From assembly GCA_964370205.1 (NCBI GenBank), contig CAYJIK010000008.1, positions 1-49,076 on the forward strand: a DNA stretch of 49,076 nucleotides, read 5' to 3'. The position numbers and the translations under genes were made by a program. The notes beneath the pieces were generated by a model, which worked only from the letters and a program-made list of their open reading frames with translations, did no database searches and had not been told where the DNA came from. Source of the stretch: DAMCAP01 sp964370205 (GTDB lineage Bacteria > Bacillota > Clostridia > Oscillospirales > Ruminococcaceae). This document shows, in pieces, positions 23,891-31,043 of this stretch (positions are counted from its first letter, which is position 1; each line of letters starts with the position of its first letter).

Positions 23891-26272
23891 TTAAGCACGT
23901 AAAACCGCACCCAGTTTCGCAACTTCGTCCATTATGCTTGACATTTTACCTTCAACTATCTCGTCATTTAACGTTCTGTCGCTACGGAAAGCTAGGGTAA
24001 ACGCCACACTCTTTTTACCTTCACCAAGCTGTGCGCCCCTATAGATGTCAAACAGCTCGGATTTCTCAAGCAGCTCACCACCACCGCAAACAATAGCGTC
24101 GTTCAGAGCACCAACGGTTACTCCTTCGTCCACCACCAGAGCGATATCTCTTAGCATAGCGGGGAATTTCGGTAGCGTTTTGTACTTAACCGCATTGTCT
24201 GTAGCTTTCACAAGCTCGGACAGGTACACTTTAGCGTAGCAGATGCGCATACCTTCCATGTCAAACGCCGTGGCGGTGTCCGGGTGTAATTCTCCGAAGA
24301 TTGCTATTGTTTTACCGTCAGCTGTAAACTGTGCTGTACGTCCCGGGTGGTAGTACGGCTCGTCGGTTAGCACCTCGGTTTTGTATGATTTCACACGGAA
24401 TTCGCCCATTATTTCCTCGATATAGCCTTTGAGCGTTAGAACCTCTGCGTCTTTGCCGTACATACCTATAGCAAGCACAGGACGCTCTATGGGCAGTTCT
24501 GTGGGTGAATCCTTTGGTATGAATTCAGTGGATATTTCAAACAGGTGTACGTTTTCGTTTCGGACGCTGTGGTTAGAGGACAATACCGACAGCATGGACG
24601 GTAGTACGTCGTTTCGTAGCAGTCCTGTGTCCTCGCCCAGTGGGTTTAGGATTTTAACGCAGTTTGCTCTGCTGTCTCCATTCGGTATACCCAGCTTTTC
24701 AAACACTTTTGGGGAAATAAAGGTGGGGGTTACGCACTCGTTTAGACCTCTTGAGGTCAGGAGCTTTACAAGGGTGCGCTCCACACGCTTTAAAGTAGTG
24801 AGAGAACCGCTACCGCCTGTTTTGGGAACGGTGGTTTCTATCTTATCGTAGCCGTAAAAACGTACTATTTCTTCGGCAATGTCCGCTTTACCCTCTACGT
24901 CCTGTCTGAAGGTCGGGGGGTACACGGTGTCACCGTCCACTGTGAAACCTATACGCAGTAGTATATCGTCCATATACTCCCTTGTCAGCGATGTGTTCAA
25001 GAAGCCGTTTACCCAATCGTGGCTGTATACAATGGGGCGTGGGGGGATTTCACCTACGGAAACGTCTATGATACCCTCGCAGACTGTCCCCACTCCAAGC
25101 TGCTCATACAGCTCACACGCTCTTTGTAGTGCAGTTTCGCAGACAGCTCTGTCCAAACCCTTTTCAAAGCGCCCCGAGCTCTCTGTCCTCATGCCGAGCT
25201 TTCTCGAAGTGGTACGTACAGAGCTACCAAGGAAGTTCGCCGCTTCAAGCACCACTACCTTAGTGTCCGCAGTGATGGAGCTGTTAAGTCCGCCCATTAC
25301 ACCTGCAACCGCTGACGGTTTTTCGCCGTCTGCAATAACAAGCATATCGGTGGTGAGCGCTCTCTCGGTGCCGTCAAGCGTGGTTATGTTTTCGCCTTCA
25401 GCCGCATTACGCACCACAATCTGCTTACCGCCCAGACAGCTATAGTCGAAAGCGTGGAGTGGCTCGCCAAATTCAAGCATGACGTAGTTTGTTACGTCAA
25501 CGACATTATTTATAGGACGCACTCCCGAAGCACGCAGACGCTCACGCATCCATCTTGGGGACGGCTCAAGTTTGATATCGGTGATAACCCTTGCCATATA
25601 TCGAGGGCAGAGGGTGGTGTTTTCTACAGTTACAGACAGATAGTCGGAGATGTCTGCACCGCCGCCTTTCACCTGTGGTGTTTTAGGGGTAAAGCTACCG
25701 CCGTAGGTTGCTGCTACTTCTCGCGCAAGCCCTGTCACTGCAAGGCAGTCGGAGCGGTTTGGCGTAATCTCGAACTCTACAACGGTGTCGTCCAGGCCTA
25801 TCGCCGCACCGATATCCATGCCGAGTGTGTGTTCGCAGTCGTCGCCGAGGACAAATATTCCTTCAGGGTCTGCATATGGAAAGCTGTTGATATCGAGGCC
25901 TAACTCGTCCACAGAGCAGAGCATACCGTAGCTGTCCACACCACGGAACTCCGCTTTCCCTATAGCCTTACCTCCTGCAACGGTGGAGCCCACTTTCGCT
26001 ACAGGTACATAGTCACCGACTGTGAGGTTTGTCGCCCCTGTGACGATTGAGAGCACTTCGTCGCCTGTGTCTACTGTAGTTATCACTAGACTGTCAGCGC
26101 CTGTGTGGGGGTGTATCTCTTTAACCTGTCCCACAACCACGCCTTCGATGTCTGTACCCTCTTTTTCAAAGCCCTCAACTTTAGAGCCGGACATTGTCAT
26201 AGCGTCAGAGAGCTCTTTAGGGGTTACGGTTATCTTTACATATTCATTAAGCCATTTCAGTGGCAGTTTCAT
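23891..26272 (-). CDS. pheT: Phenylalanyl-tRNA synthetase beta subunit
   Basis: 793 residues, the usual size. Domains in order: N-terminal core MKLPLKWLNEYV, EMAP-like tRNA-binding domain (about 40-150, VVVGQVKEIHPH), B3/B4 editing domain (about 210-370, FEITPNRSDCL before it), B5, a class II-like core (about 480-680) and a C-terminal anticodon-binding domain (FPAMLRDIALVV onward). With PheS it forms an alpha2beta2 enzyme. GAAAGGAAG precedes the ATG; pheS ends 48 bases upstream. Expression is presumably set by the T-box ahead of pheS. Confidence 0.96.
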   Translation of the reverse strand: MKLPLKWLNEYVKITVTPKELSDAMTMSGSKVEGFEKEGTDIEGVVVGQVKEIHPHTGADSLVITTVDTGDEVLSIVTGATNLTVGDYVPVAKVGSTVAGGKAIGKAEFRGVDSYGMLCSVDELGLDINSFPYADPEGIFVLGDDCEHTLGMDIGAAIGLDDTVVEFEITPNRSDCLAVTGLAREVAATYGGSFTPKTPQVKGGGADISDYLSVTVENTTLCPRYMARVITDIKLEPSPRWMRERLRASGVRPINNVVDVTNYVMLEFGEPLHAFDYSCLGGKQIVVRNAAEGENITTLDGTERALTTDMLVIADGEKPSAVAGVMGGLNSSITADTKVVVLEAANFLGSSVRTTSRKLGMRTESSGRFEKGLDRAVCETALQRACELYEQLGVGTVCEGIIDVSVGEIPPRPIVYSHDWVNGFLNTSLTREYMDDILLRIGFTVDGDTVYPPTFRQDVEGKADIAEEIVRFYGYDKIETTVPKTGGSGSLTTLKRVERTLVKLLTSRGLNECVTPTFISPKVFEKLGIPNGDSRANCVKILNPLGEDTGLLRNDVLPSMLSVLSSNHSVRNENVHLFEISTEFIPKDSPTELPIERPVLAIGMYGKDAEVLTLKGYIEEIMGEFRVKSYKTEVLTDEPYYHPGRTAQFTADGKTIAIFGELHPDTATAFDMEGMRICYAKVYLSELVKATDNAVKYKTLPKFPAMLRDIALVVDEGVTVGALNDAIVCGGGELLEKSELFDIYRGAQLGEGKKSVAFTLAFRSDRTLNDEIVEGKMSSIMDEVAKLGAVLRA

Positions 26273-26320
26273 ATTGCTATCTTCCTTTCTTTAGGTGCTT
26301 CATTTTGCAAAGCCAAGTGA

Positions 26321-27364
26321 CTATAGACCTAGTGTGGTTGCGCCTCTGAACTGGGTTAGAAAGCGCACATCATTTTCAAATAGCAGACGTAGATCGTCTA
26401 TCTCGTACTTTAGCATGGTGATACGGTCAAGCCCCATACCAAACGCAAAGCCGCTGTACACTTCAGGGTCCACACCGCAGTTTTTCAGCACTTCGGGGTG
26501 TACCATACCTGCGCCGAGTATCTCTATCCAACCCTCGCCCTTGCACAGTCTGCATCCCTCACCGCCACACACGAAACAGGTCACGTCCATCTCGGCGGAC
26601 GGCTCGGTGAATGGGAAATGGTGGGGACGAAAACGTGTTGCTGTATGCTCTCCGAACATTGTCTTTGCAAACGCTGTAAGAGTGCCTTTGAGGTCGCTCA
26701 TGGTGACACCTTTGTCCACAACCAGCCCTTCCATCTGATGGAACACAGGGGAGTGGGTAGCATCCACTTCGTCAACTCGGTAGACACGGCCGGGGGCGAT
26801 TATCTTAATGGGTAGCTCGCCTTTTTCCATTACACGCACCTGCGTCGGGGAGGTCTGGGTGCGGAGTATTACGTCCTCCGCTATATAGAACGTGTCCTGC
26901 ATGTCACGGCTGGGGTGATCTTTGGGAGCGTTTAGCATGTCAAAGTTGTACTTCACCAGTTCTACTTCGGGGGTAAACTCCGCTGAGAAGCCCATGCCTA
27001 GGAAAATCTCGGATATTTCGTCAATAACCATATTGAGAGGGTGGCGACTGCCCTGCACTGTCTTAACACCGGGTAGGGTCATGTCCACTGTCTCCTTTAG
27101 CAATCGCTCGTTTTGCGCTCGGCTGTCAAGGTCGGCTTTTTTGCTGTCCAATAGCGTTTCCAGTTCTGTGCGCAGACTGTTCACCAGCTGTCCCAGTTCC
27201 TTACGTTCCTCGGGAGCGTAACCGCCCATGCTCTTGAGTAGCGCTGTGACACTCCCCTTTTTTCCTAGGAGTTCAAGACGAACCGCCTGTAACTCGTCAG
27301 AATTTGATGCCGCATTTATCGCCTGCACGCCGTGTGCTTTCAGTTCGGTAACTTTTTGTTGCAT
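26321..27364 (-). CDS. pheS: Phenylalanyl-tRNA synthetase alpha subunit
   Basis: 347 residues. An N-terminal coiled coil (about 1-90) is followed by the class II catalytic core with HPLNMVIDEI, DTFYI, LLRTQTSP-like VILRTQTSPTQVR, HQMEGLVVD and the motif 3 segment GFAFGMGLDRITMLKY. A small cysteine cluster (CFVCGGEGCRLC) is present, as in many clostridial PheS proteins. AGAAAGGA lies ahead of the ATG. The 5' leader is a T-box with a Phe specifier. Confidence 0.96.
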   Translation of the reverse strand: MQQKVTELKAHGVQAINAASNSDELQAVRLELLGKKGSVTALLKSMGGYAPEERKELGQLVNSLRTELETLLDSKKADLDSRAQNERLLKETVDMTLPGVKTVQGSRHPLNMVIDEISEIFLGMGFSAEFTPEVELVKYNFDMLNAPKDHPSRDMQDTFYIAEDVILRTQTSPTQVRVMEKGELPIKIIAPGRVYRVDEVDATHSPVFHQMEGLVVDKGVTMSDLKGTLTAFAKTMFGEHTATRFRPHHFPFTEPSAEMDVTCFVCGGEGCRLCKGEGWIEILGAGMVHPEVLKNCGVDPEVYSGFAFGMGLDRITMLKYEIDDLRLLFENDVRFLTQFRGATTLGL

Positions 27365-27440
27365 AGTTATACATTCCTTTCTGATGTTTGACTGTTTAGA
27401 AATTTACGATTGCCAACCGACAAAGAGGTAGATTAAATAC

Positions 27441-27715
27441 AAAAATGCCTGCCGCCCTTGGGACGACAGGCAAAAGCCTTCGCTATACCACCCAATTCAT
27501 CGGAGCAAACACTCCAATCTGCCGATAACGGGGCATACCGTCACTGCCTACAGAGCCACATAAGGCTGTTCAGCAGCACCGCTCACGAGTGAACTTCAAA
27601 GGGAAGCGCTTTCCTGCCTCTCAGCACGACCATTAGCACTGATACTAACAATCTGACAGGTTCTCTGTAAAAACTCCGCACCTTCTACTCTCTCGGTCAT
27701 AGCGTTTTTTGATGT
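27441..27715 (-). promoter_or_regulatory. T-box riboswitch for phenylalanine, pheST leader
   Basis: A leader of about 270 bases read leftwards. It ends in a terminator hairpin (27446-27472) with a T-run (27441-27445). The T-box proper is GGGTGGTATAGCG (27481-27493), whose TGGT would pair with the ACCA end of uncharged tRNA-Phe. A TTC codon at 27591-27593 (within GAAGTTCAC) is the best specifier candidate, matching Phe. By family knowledge, uncharged tRNA stabilises the antiterminator and allows pheST transcription. Exact stem I boundaries are approximate. Confidence 0.9.
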
Positions 27716-27721
27716 GTGGAT

Positions 27722-27750
27722 AGTTTAGCACACTTTGTAGGGGTTGTCAA
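27722..27750 (-). promoter_or_regulatory. Sigma-A promoter of the pheST T-box transcript
   Basis: Minus-strand TTGACA (27745-27750), a 17-base spacer and TAAACT (27722-27727), directly upstream of the T-box. Confidence 0.7.
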
Positions 27751-27846
27751 TGGTGGTGATGGTGTGGGAAGTGGGTAAAATTTGCACTTTTCTCACTTAT
27801 TAAGGTGGTACACTTGCGGAATTTTTACGCCCCACCACCGACGGTC

Positions 27847-27992
27847 GGTAGCGAAAATAAGAACGTTCGGGCAGAAGCCGTCCACCCATGGGGTGGAAAC
27901 GAACACAGGTCAGCCTTAAGGGCTGACCTATGTTCGTTAGTCGGTGCCGGCACCGACACGGCTTCTGCCCGAACGTTCTTATTTACGCTACC
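27847..27992 (+). repeat. Cloverleaf palindrome repeat, copy 3
   Basis: Outer arms of 35 bp with one mismatch (27847-27881 with 27958-27992). Inside are CCACCC/GGGTGG, a long stem starting AACGAACACAGGTCAGCC with one mismatch, and GTCGGTGC/GCACCGAC. The arm sequence (GTTCGGGCAGAAGCC) differs from copies 1 and 2 but still pairs. The rest of the 27365-28011 interval is the T-box and its promoter. Confidence 0.92.
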
Positions 27993-28011
27993 TTTCAGGC
28001 CGAGCGCCCAC

Positions 28012-28455
28012 CTATTCACACTCTTCCTCTTTTTCGTCCCTGTGTATTCTCACCATCAACGAAATAACTATCGCCATAAAATAGAACCACCCTATCGGCG
28101 CTAAAGCACTCTCCTTTAACATACCATTATCAAAATAAAAAGTTATACCTACGGTTGCAAAAACTATCAAGGAGGGCAAGCCATGTGCAAAAGAAGCAAT
28201 GAAGTATATGAGGGCGTATTTTTTACGGTTACTCTGCCCGTTTGAAAAGAATACATCCTTAAGTATGGCAACGACGGAAAAGTAGATTGTCGCCACATAC
28301 AAAATAACAAAAGCCTGCAGAAATGGTGAAGCCCATGTGTAAAAAGTGCTTATAACACCGTTTGCCACAACCAATACAAGCGTTAAGATTAACGTTTGCA
28401 AGCATAGTTGCTTTTGTAAGCTGATTTGGTACTCGTCAAATTCTTTGTTTTTCAT
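28012..28455 (-). CDS. Four-helix membrane protein paired with an HTH regulator
   Basis: 147 residues with four predicted membrane segments and a charged tail (RIHRDEKEEECE). I do not recognise the family with certainty. Its ribosome site, GGAGGA, lies inside the last codons of the upstream HTH gene, three bases away, so the two are translationally coupled. In Firmicutes such HTH plus membrane-protein pairs are common; the membrane partner usually has no assigned function. Confidence 0.75.
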   Translation of the reverse strand: MKNKEFDEYQISLQKQLCLQTLILTLVLVVANGVISTFYTWASPFLQAFVILYVATIYFSVVAILKDVFFSNGQSNRKKYALIYFIASFAHGLPSLIVFATVGITFYFDNGMLKESALAPIGWFYFMAIVISLMVRIHRDEKEEECE

Positions 28456-28458
28456 TTT

Positions 28459-28656
28459 CTATTCCTCCCAGAATAAGTCATCTAACGTCTTTCCAAGTGC
28501 TTTGCATATTGAGATACAGAGTTTAACAGAGGGGTTATAATCACCCTTTTCAATGACATTGATGGTTTGCCTGCTGACCCCCACGACGCTTGCTAAATCT
28601 GTTTGCGTCATATCTAAAGCGGCCCTTGCGGATTTTAATCTTAGGTTTTTGGGCAC
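28459..28656 (-). CDS. Cro/C1-type (XRE) transcriptional regulator
   Basis: 65 residues, a minimal helix-turn-helix: RLKSARAALDMTQTDLASVVGVSRQTINVIEKG, then NPSVKLCISICKALGKTLDDLFW, typical of the YozG/YgzD-like small regulators. The start is GTG with a strong AGGAGG seven bases upstream. The promoter in front contains a 12-bp direct repeat covering the -35 and -10 boxes, suggesting autoregulation. Confidence 0.88.
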   Translation of the reverse strand: MPKNLRLKSARAALDMTQTDLASVVGVSRQTINVIEKGDYNPSVKLCISICKALGKTLDDLFWEE

Positions 28657-28670
28657 CTCTCCACCTCCTT

Positions 28671-28710
28671 ATGTCAATTATAATATATACAAGATAAAAT
28701 GTCAATTATA
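28671..28710 (-). promoter_or_regulatory. Consensus promoter of the HTH gene with direct-repeat operator
   Basis: Minus-strand TTGACA (28700-28705), 17 bases, TATAAT (28677-28682): a perfect sigma-A promoter. The 12-mer TATAATTGACAT occurs twice (28671-28682 and 28699-28710, period 28), once over each promoter box. The spacing is less than three helical turns. Confidence 0.72.
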
Positions 28711-28899
28711 TATTACTTTTTGCAAATATATTAAGACAATCGAATCAGAGGTGTTCTATAAGCCCTACAATTTTCACTAACCCCTATTTCGATTCATTCA
28801 CATCTAATAATCACTCCTGCACATCAACTGCCAGTTTAGTTTCTCTCCCATACTTCAAAACGCTATCACGGTTTGGAGGTGCAAATTTTCCCCACACTA

Positions 28900-28928
28900 T
28901 TGTAAAAACCCTACCGCTATACTATAAT
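28900..28928 (+). promoter_or_regulatory. Sigma-A promoter of the RidA gene
   Basis: TTGTAA (28900-28905), 17 bases, TATAAT (28923-28928), about 70 bases before the ATG. A short GGTGGTTCCCTTCACC hairpin lies in the leader. The rest of 28657-28900 shows no gene. Confidence 0.65.
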
Positions 28929-28996
28929 TATAAAAGAGGCGGTGGTTCCCTTCACCGACAAATCTAACACAAAAAACAAACAACGGAGGAATAGCA

Positions 28997-29341
28997 ATGG
29001 AAATTAAACGTTTTGACTCTAACGGACGTATGCATAAGGCGGTTACACATGGTGGGACACTATATTTGAGCGGTCAGGTTTCTCGCGCGGACAGTGCAGC
29101 AGAGCAAGCTACCGAGATACTCGGCAACATAGCGGCAATGCTTGAGCAGTACGGCTCTTCTAAAGAGCACATTCTCTCCGCAACTATCTACCTTTCCGAT
29201 ATGAAGTACTTTGCAGAGTTCAACGAAGTATGGGACGCTTGGGTAATAGAAGGTCATCAACCTGTACGTGCCTGCGTGGAAGCTAAACTTGCGACCCCTT
29301 CGTTCAAAGTTGAAATTTGCATTATTGCGGCGCTGAAGTAA
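28997..29341 (+). CDS. RidA-family deaminase-like protein
   Basis: 114 residues of the Rid (YjgF/YER057c) family. Recognisable parts are LYLSGQVSR near the N terminus and HQPVRACVEAKLA, which carries the conserved arginine of enamine/imine-hydrolysing members. Rid proteins remove reactive 2-aminoacrylate from PLP reactions. CGGAGGA is well placed before the ATG. Its subfamily and substrate cannot be told by eye. Confidence 0.87.
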   Translation: MEIKRFDSNGRMHKAVTHGGTLYLSGQVSRADSAAEQATEILGNIAAMLEQYGSSKEHILSATIYLSDMKYFAEFNEVWDAWVIEGHQPVRACVEAKLATPSFKVEICIIAALK

Positions 29342-29369
29342 CCGGCGTAATTTCAAAAGATCTTTTTGT

Positions 29370-29481
29370 TTGAAAATAATATATTCAAACTGAGGTTTTA
29401 TACTCTTCGGCTCAGCCTCAGTTTTTGTAAAATCAGAAACTATTTGTGACAAAAATTACACAAAACCTATAGAAAGGAATG
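29370..29481 (+). promoter_or_regulatory. fba leader, near-copy of the rapZ leader
   Basis: Contains the near-palindrome TTGAAAATAATATATTCAAA (29370-29389), a CTGAGG/CCTCAG hairpin with a T-run (29390-29426) that could end ridA transcription, and the inverted repeat TTGTG-N10-CACAA (29444-29463). The same series precedes rapZ. Both end AGAAAGGAATG, with the true ATG 12 bases beyond the purine run. Confidence 0.6.
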
Positions 29482-29490
29482 AAAATCACT

Positions 29491-30426
29491 ATGCCTTTTG
29501 TAACCACAAAGGAAATGTTTGAAAAAGCGTATAAAGGCGGCTATGCTGTCGGTGCTTTTAATGTTAATAACATGGAGATAGTGCAAGGTATAACCGAGGC
29601 GGCGGCAGAGCTTGGGTCGCCTGTTATCCTGCAGGTGTCGGCAGGTGCGAGAAAGTACGCCAGCCACACATACCTTATGAAGCTTGTCGAGGCGGCTATG
29701 GAGAGCACAGGTCTACCTATTGCATTGCACCTCGACCACGGCGATACATTTGAGCTGTGCAAGTCCTGTATTGACGGTGGGTTTACCTCCGTTATGATTG
29801 ACGGCTCGCACCACTCGTTCGAGGACAACATAAAGCTCACAAAGCAAGTGGTGGAGTACGCCCATGCACACGGCGTAGTTGTCGAGGGTGAGCTGGGACG
29901 CCTTGCAGGTGTTGAGGACGACGTGAATGTGTCAGAGGGCGATGCGTTTTACACCGACCCTGCTCAGGTGGAGGAGTTTGTACAGCGTACCGGCGTTGAC
30001 TCGCTCGCTATAGCTATTGGTACAAGCCACGGCGCTTACAAGTTCAAGCCGGGGCAGAACCCTCAGCTACGCTTTGATATACTTGAAGATATCGGCAAAA
30101 GGCTGCCGAATTTCCCGATAGTATTGCACGGTGCTTCGTCGGTTATCCCCGAGTATGTAAAGCTGATAAACACTTACGGCGGCAGTATGCCCGACGCTAT
30201 CGGTATACCCGAGGATATGCTCAGAAAAGCAGCTACTATGGCGGTCTGCAAAATAAACATAGATTCCGATATTCGACTGGCGATGACAGGTGTGGTCAGA
30301 GAATATCTGGCGAAGAACCCCTCACACTTTGATCCCAGACAGTTCCTGTCCCCTGCTAGGGCGGCGGTTAAGGAGCTGGTGTCAAATAAGATTAAGACTG
30401 TTCTGGGGAGCGATGGGAAATTGTAG
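29491..30426 (+). CDS. fba: Class II fructose-bisphosphate aldolase
   Basis: Zinc-dependent cleavage of fructose 1,6-bisphosphate in glycolysis, and the reverse in gluconeogenesis. Metal and substrate motifs are all visible: LHLDHGDTFE, SVMIDGSHH, VEGELGRLAGVED, GTSHGAYKF, LHGASSV and KINIDSDIRLAMT. I start at ATG 29491 (311 residues, MPFVTTKEMF), since AGAAAGGA directly abuts ATG 29479 and is better spaced for the second ATG. Its leader closely resembles that of rapZ. Confidence 0.95.
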   Translation: MPFVTTKEMFEKAYKGGYAVGAFNVNNMEIVQGITEAAAELGSPVILQVSAGARKYASHTYLMKLVEAAMESTGLPIALHLDHGDTFELCKSCIDGGFTSVMIDGSHHSFEDNIKLTKQVVEYAHAHGVVVEGELGRLAGVEDDVNVSEGDAFYTDPAQVEEFVQRTGVDSLAIAIGTSHGAYKFKPGQNPQLRFDILEDIGKRLPNFPIVLHGASSVIPEYVKLINTYGGSMPDAIGIPEDMLRKAATMAVCKINIDSDIRLAMTGVVREYLAKNPSHFDPRQFLSPARAAVKELVSNKIKTVLGSDGKL

Positions 30427-30528
30427 AAACCTCAGATTGGTATGCCTTCGGCATTTTGAGCCGCCCTATGGGCGGCTTCTGCCCTGTCGGGCAGTATTCC
30501 CCATCAGCAAAGCCGCACCCCCTCCTTA

Positions 30529-30679
30529 ACAAAGCGTAAACAACACAGTTCGGGCAGAGGCCATGTCGGCTTGCGAGCCGACTAACGAAAGAGAGGGCAT
30601 CCCCAAAGGGATGCCCTCTCTTTCGTTTCTACCCCTTGGGTAGATGGCGTCTGCCCGAACTGTGTTGTTTACGCTTTGT
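30529..30679 (-). repeat. Cloverleaf palindrome repeat, copy 4 (inverted)
   Basis: Arms of 36 bp with one mismatch (30529-30564 with 30644-30679). The hairpin order is reversed relative to copies 1-3: GTCGGC/GCCGAC first, then a long stem AACGAAAGAGAGGGCATCCC with its complement, then TCTACCC/GGGTAGA. So the element is inserted in the opposite direction. Just before it, 30460-30500 holds two GC-rich hairpins (GCCGCCC/GGGCGGC and TGCCC/GGGCA) that may end fba transcription. Confidence 0.92.
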
Positions 30680-30748
30680 GGACGGCGGCGCTGTCCGTCC
30701 TTGATACCCCACCCTACGTCAAACATCAAATTTAGCTAAAATGCTATC

Positions 30749-30777
30749 TTGCGCTTTAAAACCATGTATGCTATTAT
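30749..30777 (+). promoter_or_regulatory. Possible promoter of the PepSY lipoprotein gene
   Basis: TTGCGC (30749-30754), 17 bases, TATTAT (30772-30777). It implies a leader of about 260 bases (30785-31043), in which I see no gene and no recognised riboswitch. Confidence 0.4.
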
Positions 30778-31043
30778 GTAACCTCCGCAGCCCAAGCGCA
30801 AAACACATGAAGTAAAGCTGTAAAGCAAAATATAGAACCCCTAAAAAGCAGTCACGAAGCGACACCATCACGGTTCATGACATTATCCGCAGATAGCGTT
30901 TTTAGCTTTTCACTCTTAGTTTTTCACTTTTCTCTTCCCCTACCCCACTTTTCTAAAACCCCCTCCGTAAACTGTAAACATAAAGGGTAACCCAAACAAA
31001 CAAAAAACAAAAACAATCGGCTTAAATAGAAAGGAGCCTCACT

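Noticed and set aside
28012..28656. Toxin-antitoxin pair
   Set aside because: The second protein is a four-helix membrane protein of 147 residues unlike known toxins, and HTH plus membrane-protein pairs of this kind are common without toxicity evidence.
15043..30679. CRISPR array
   Set aside because: The repeats are kilobases apart, self-palindromic and not separated by uniform spacers; no cas gene is seen.
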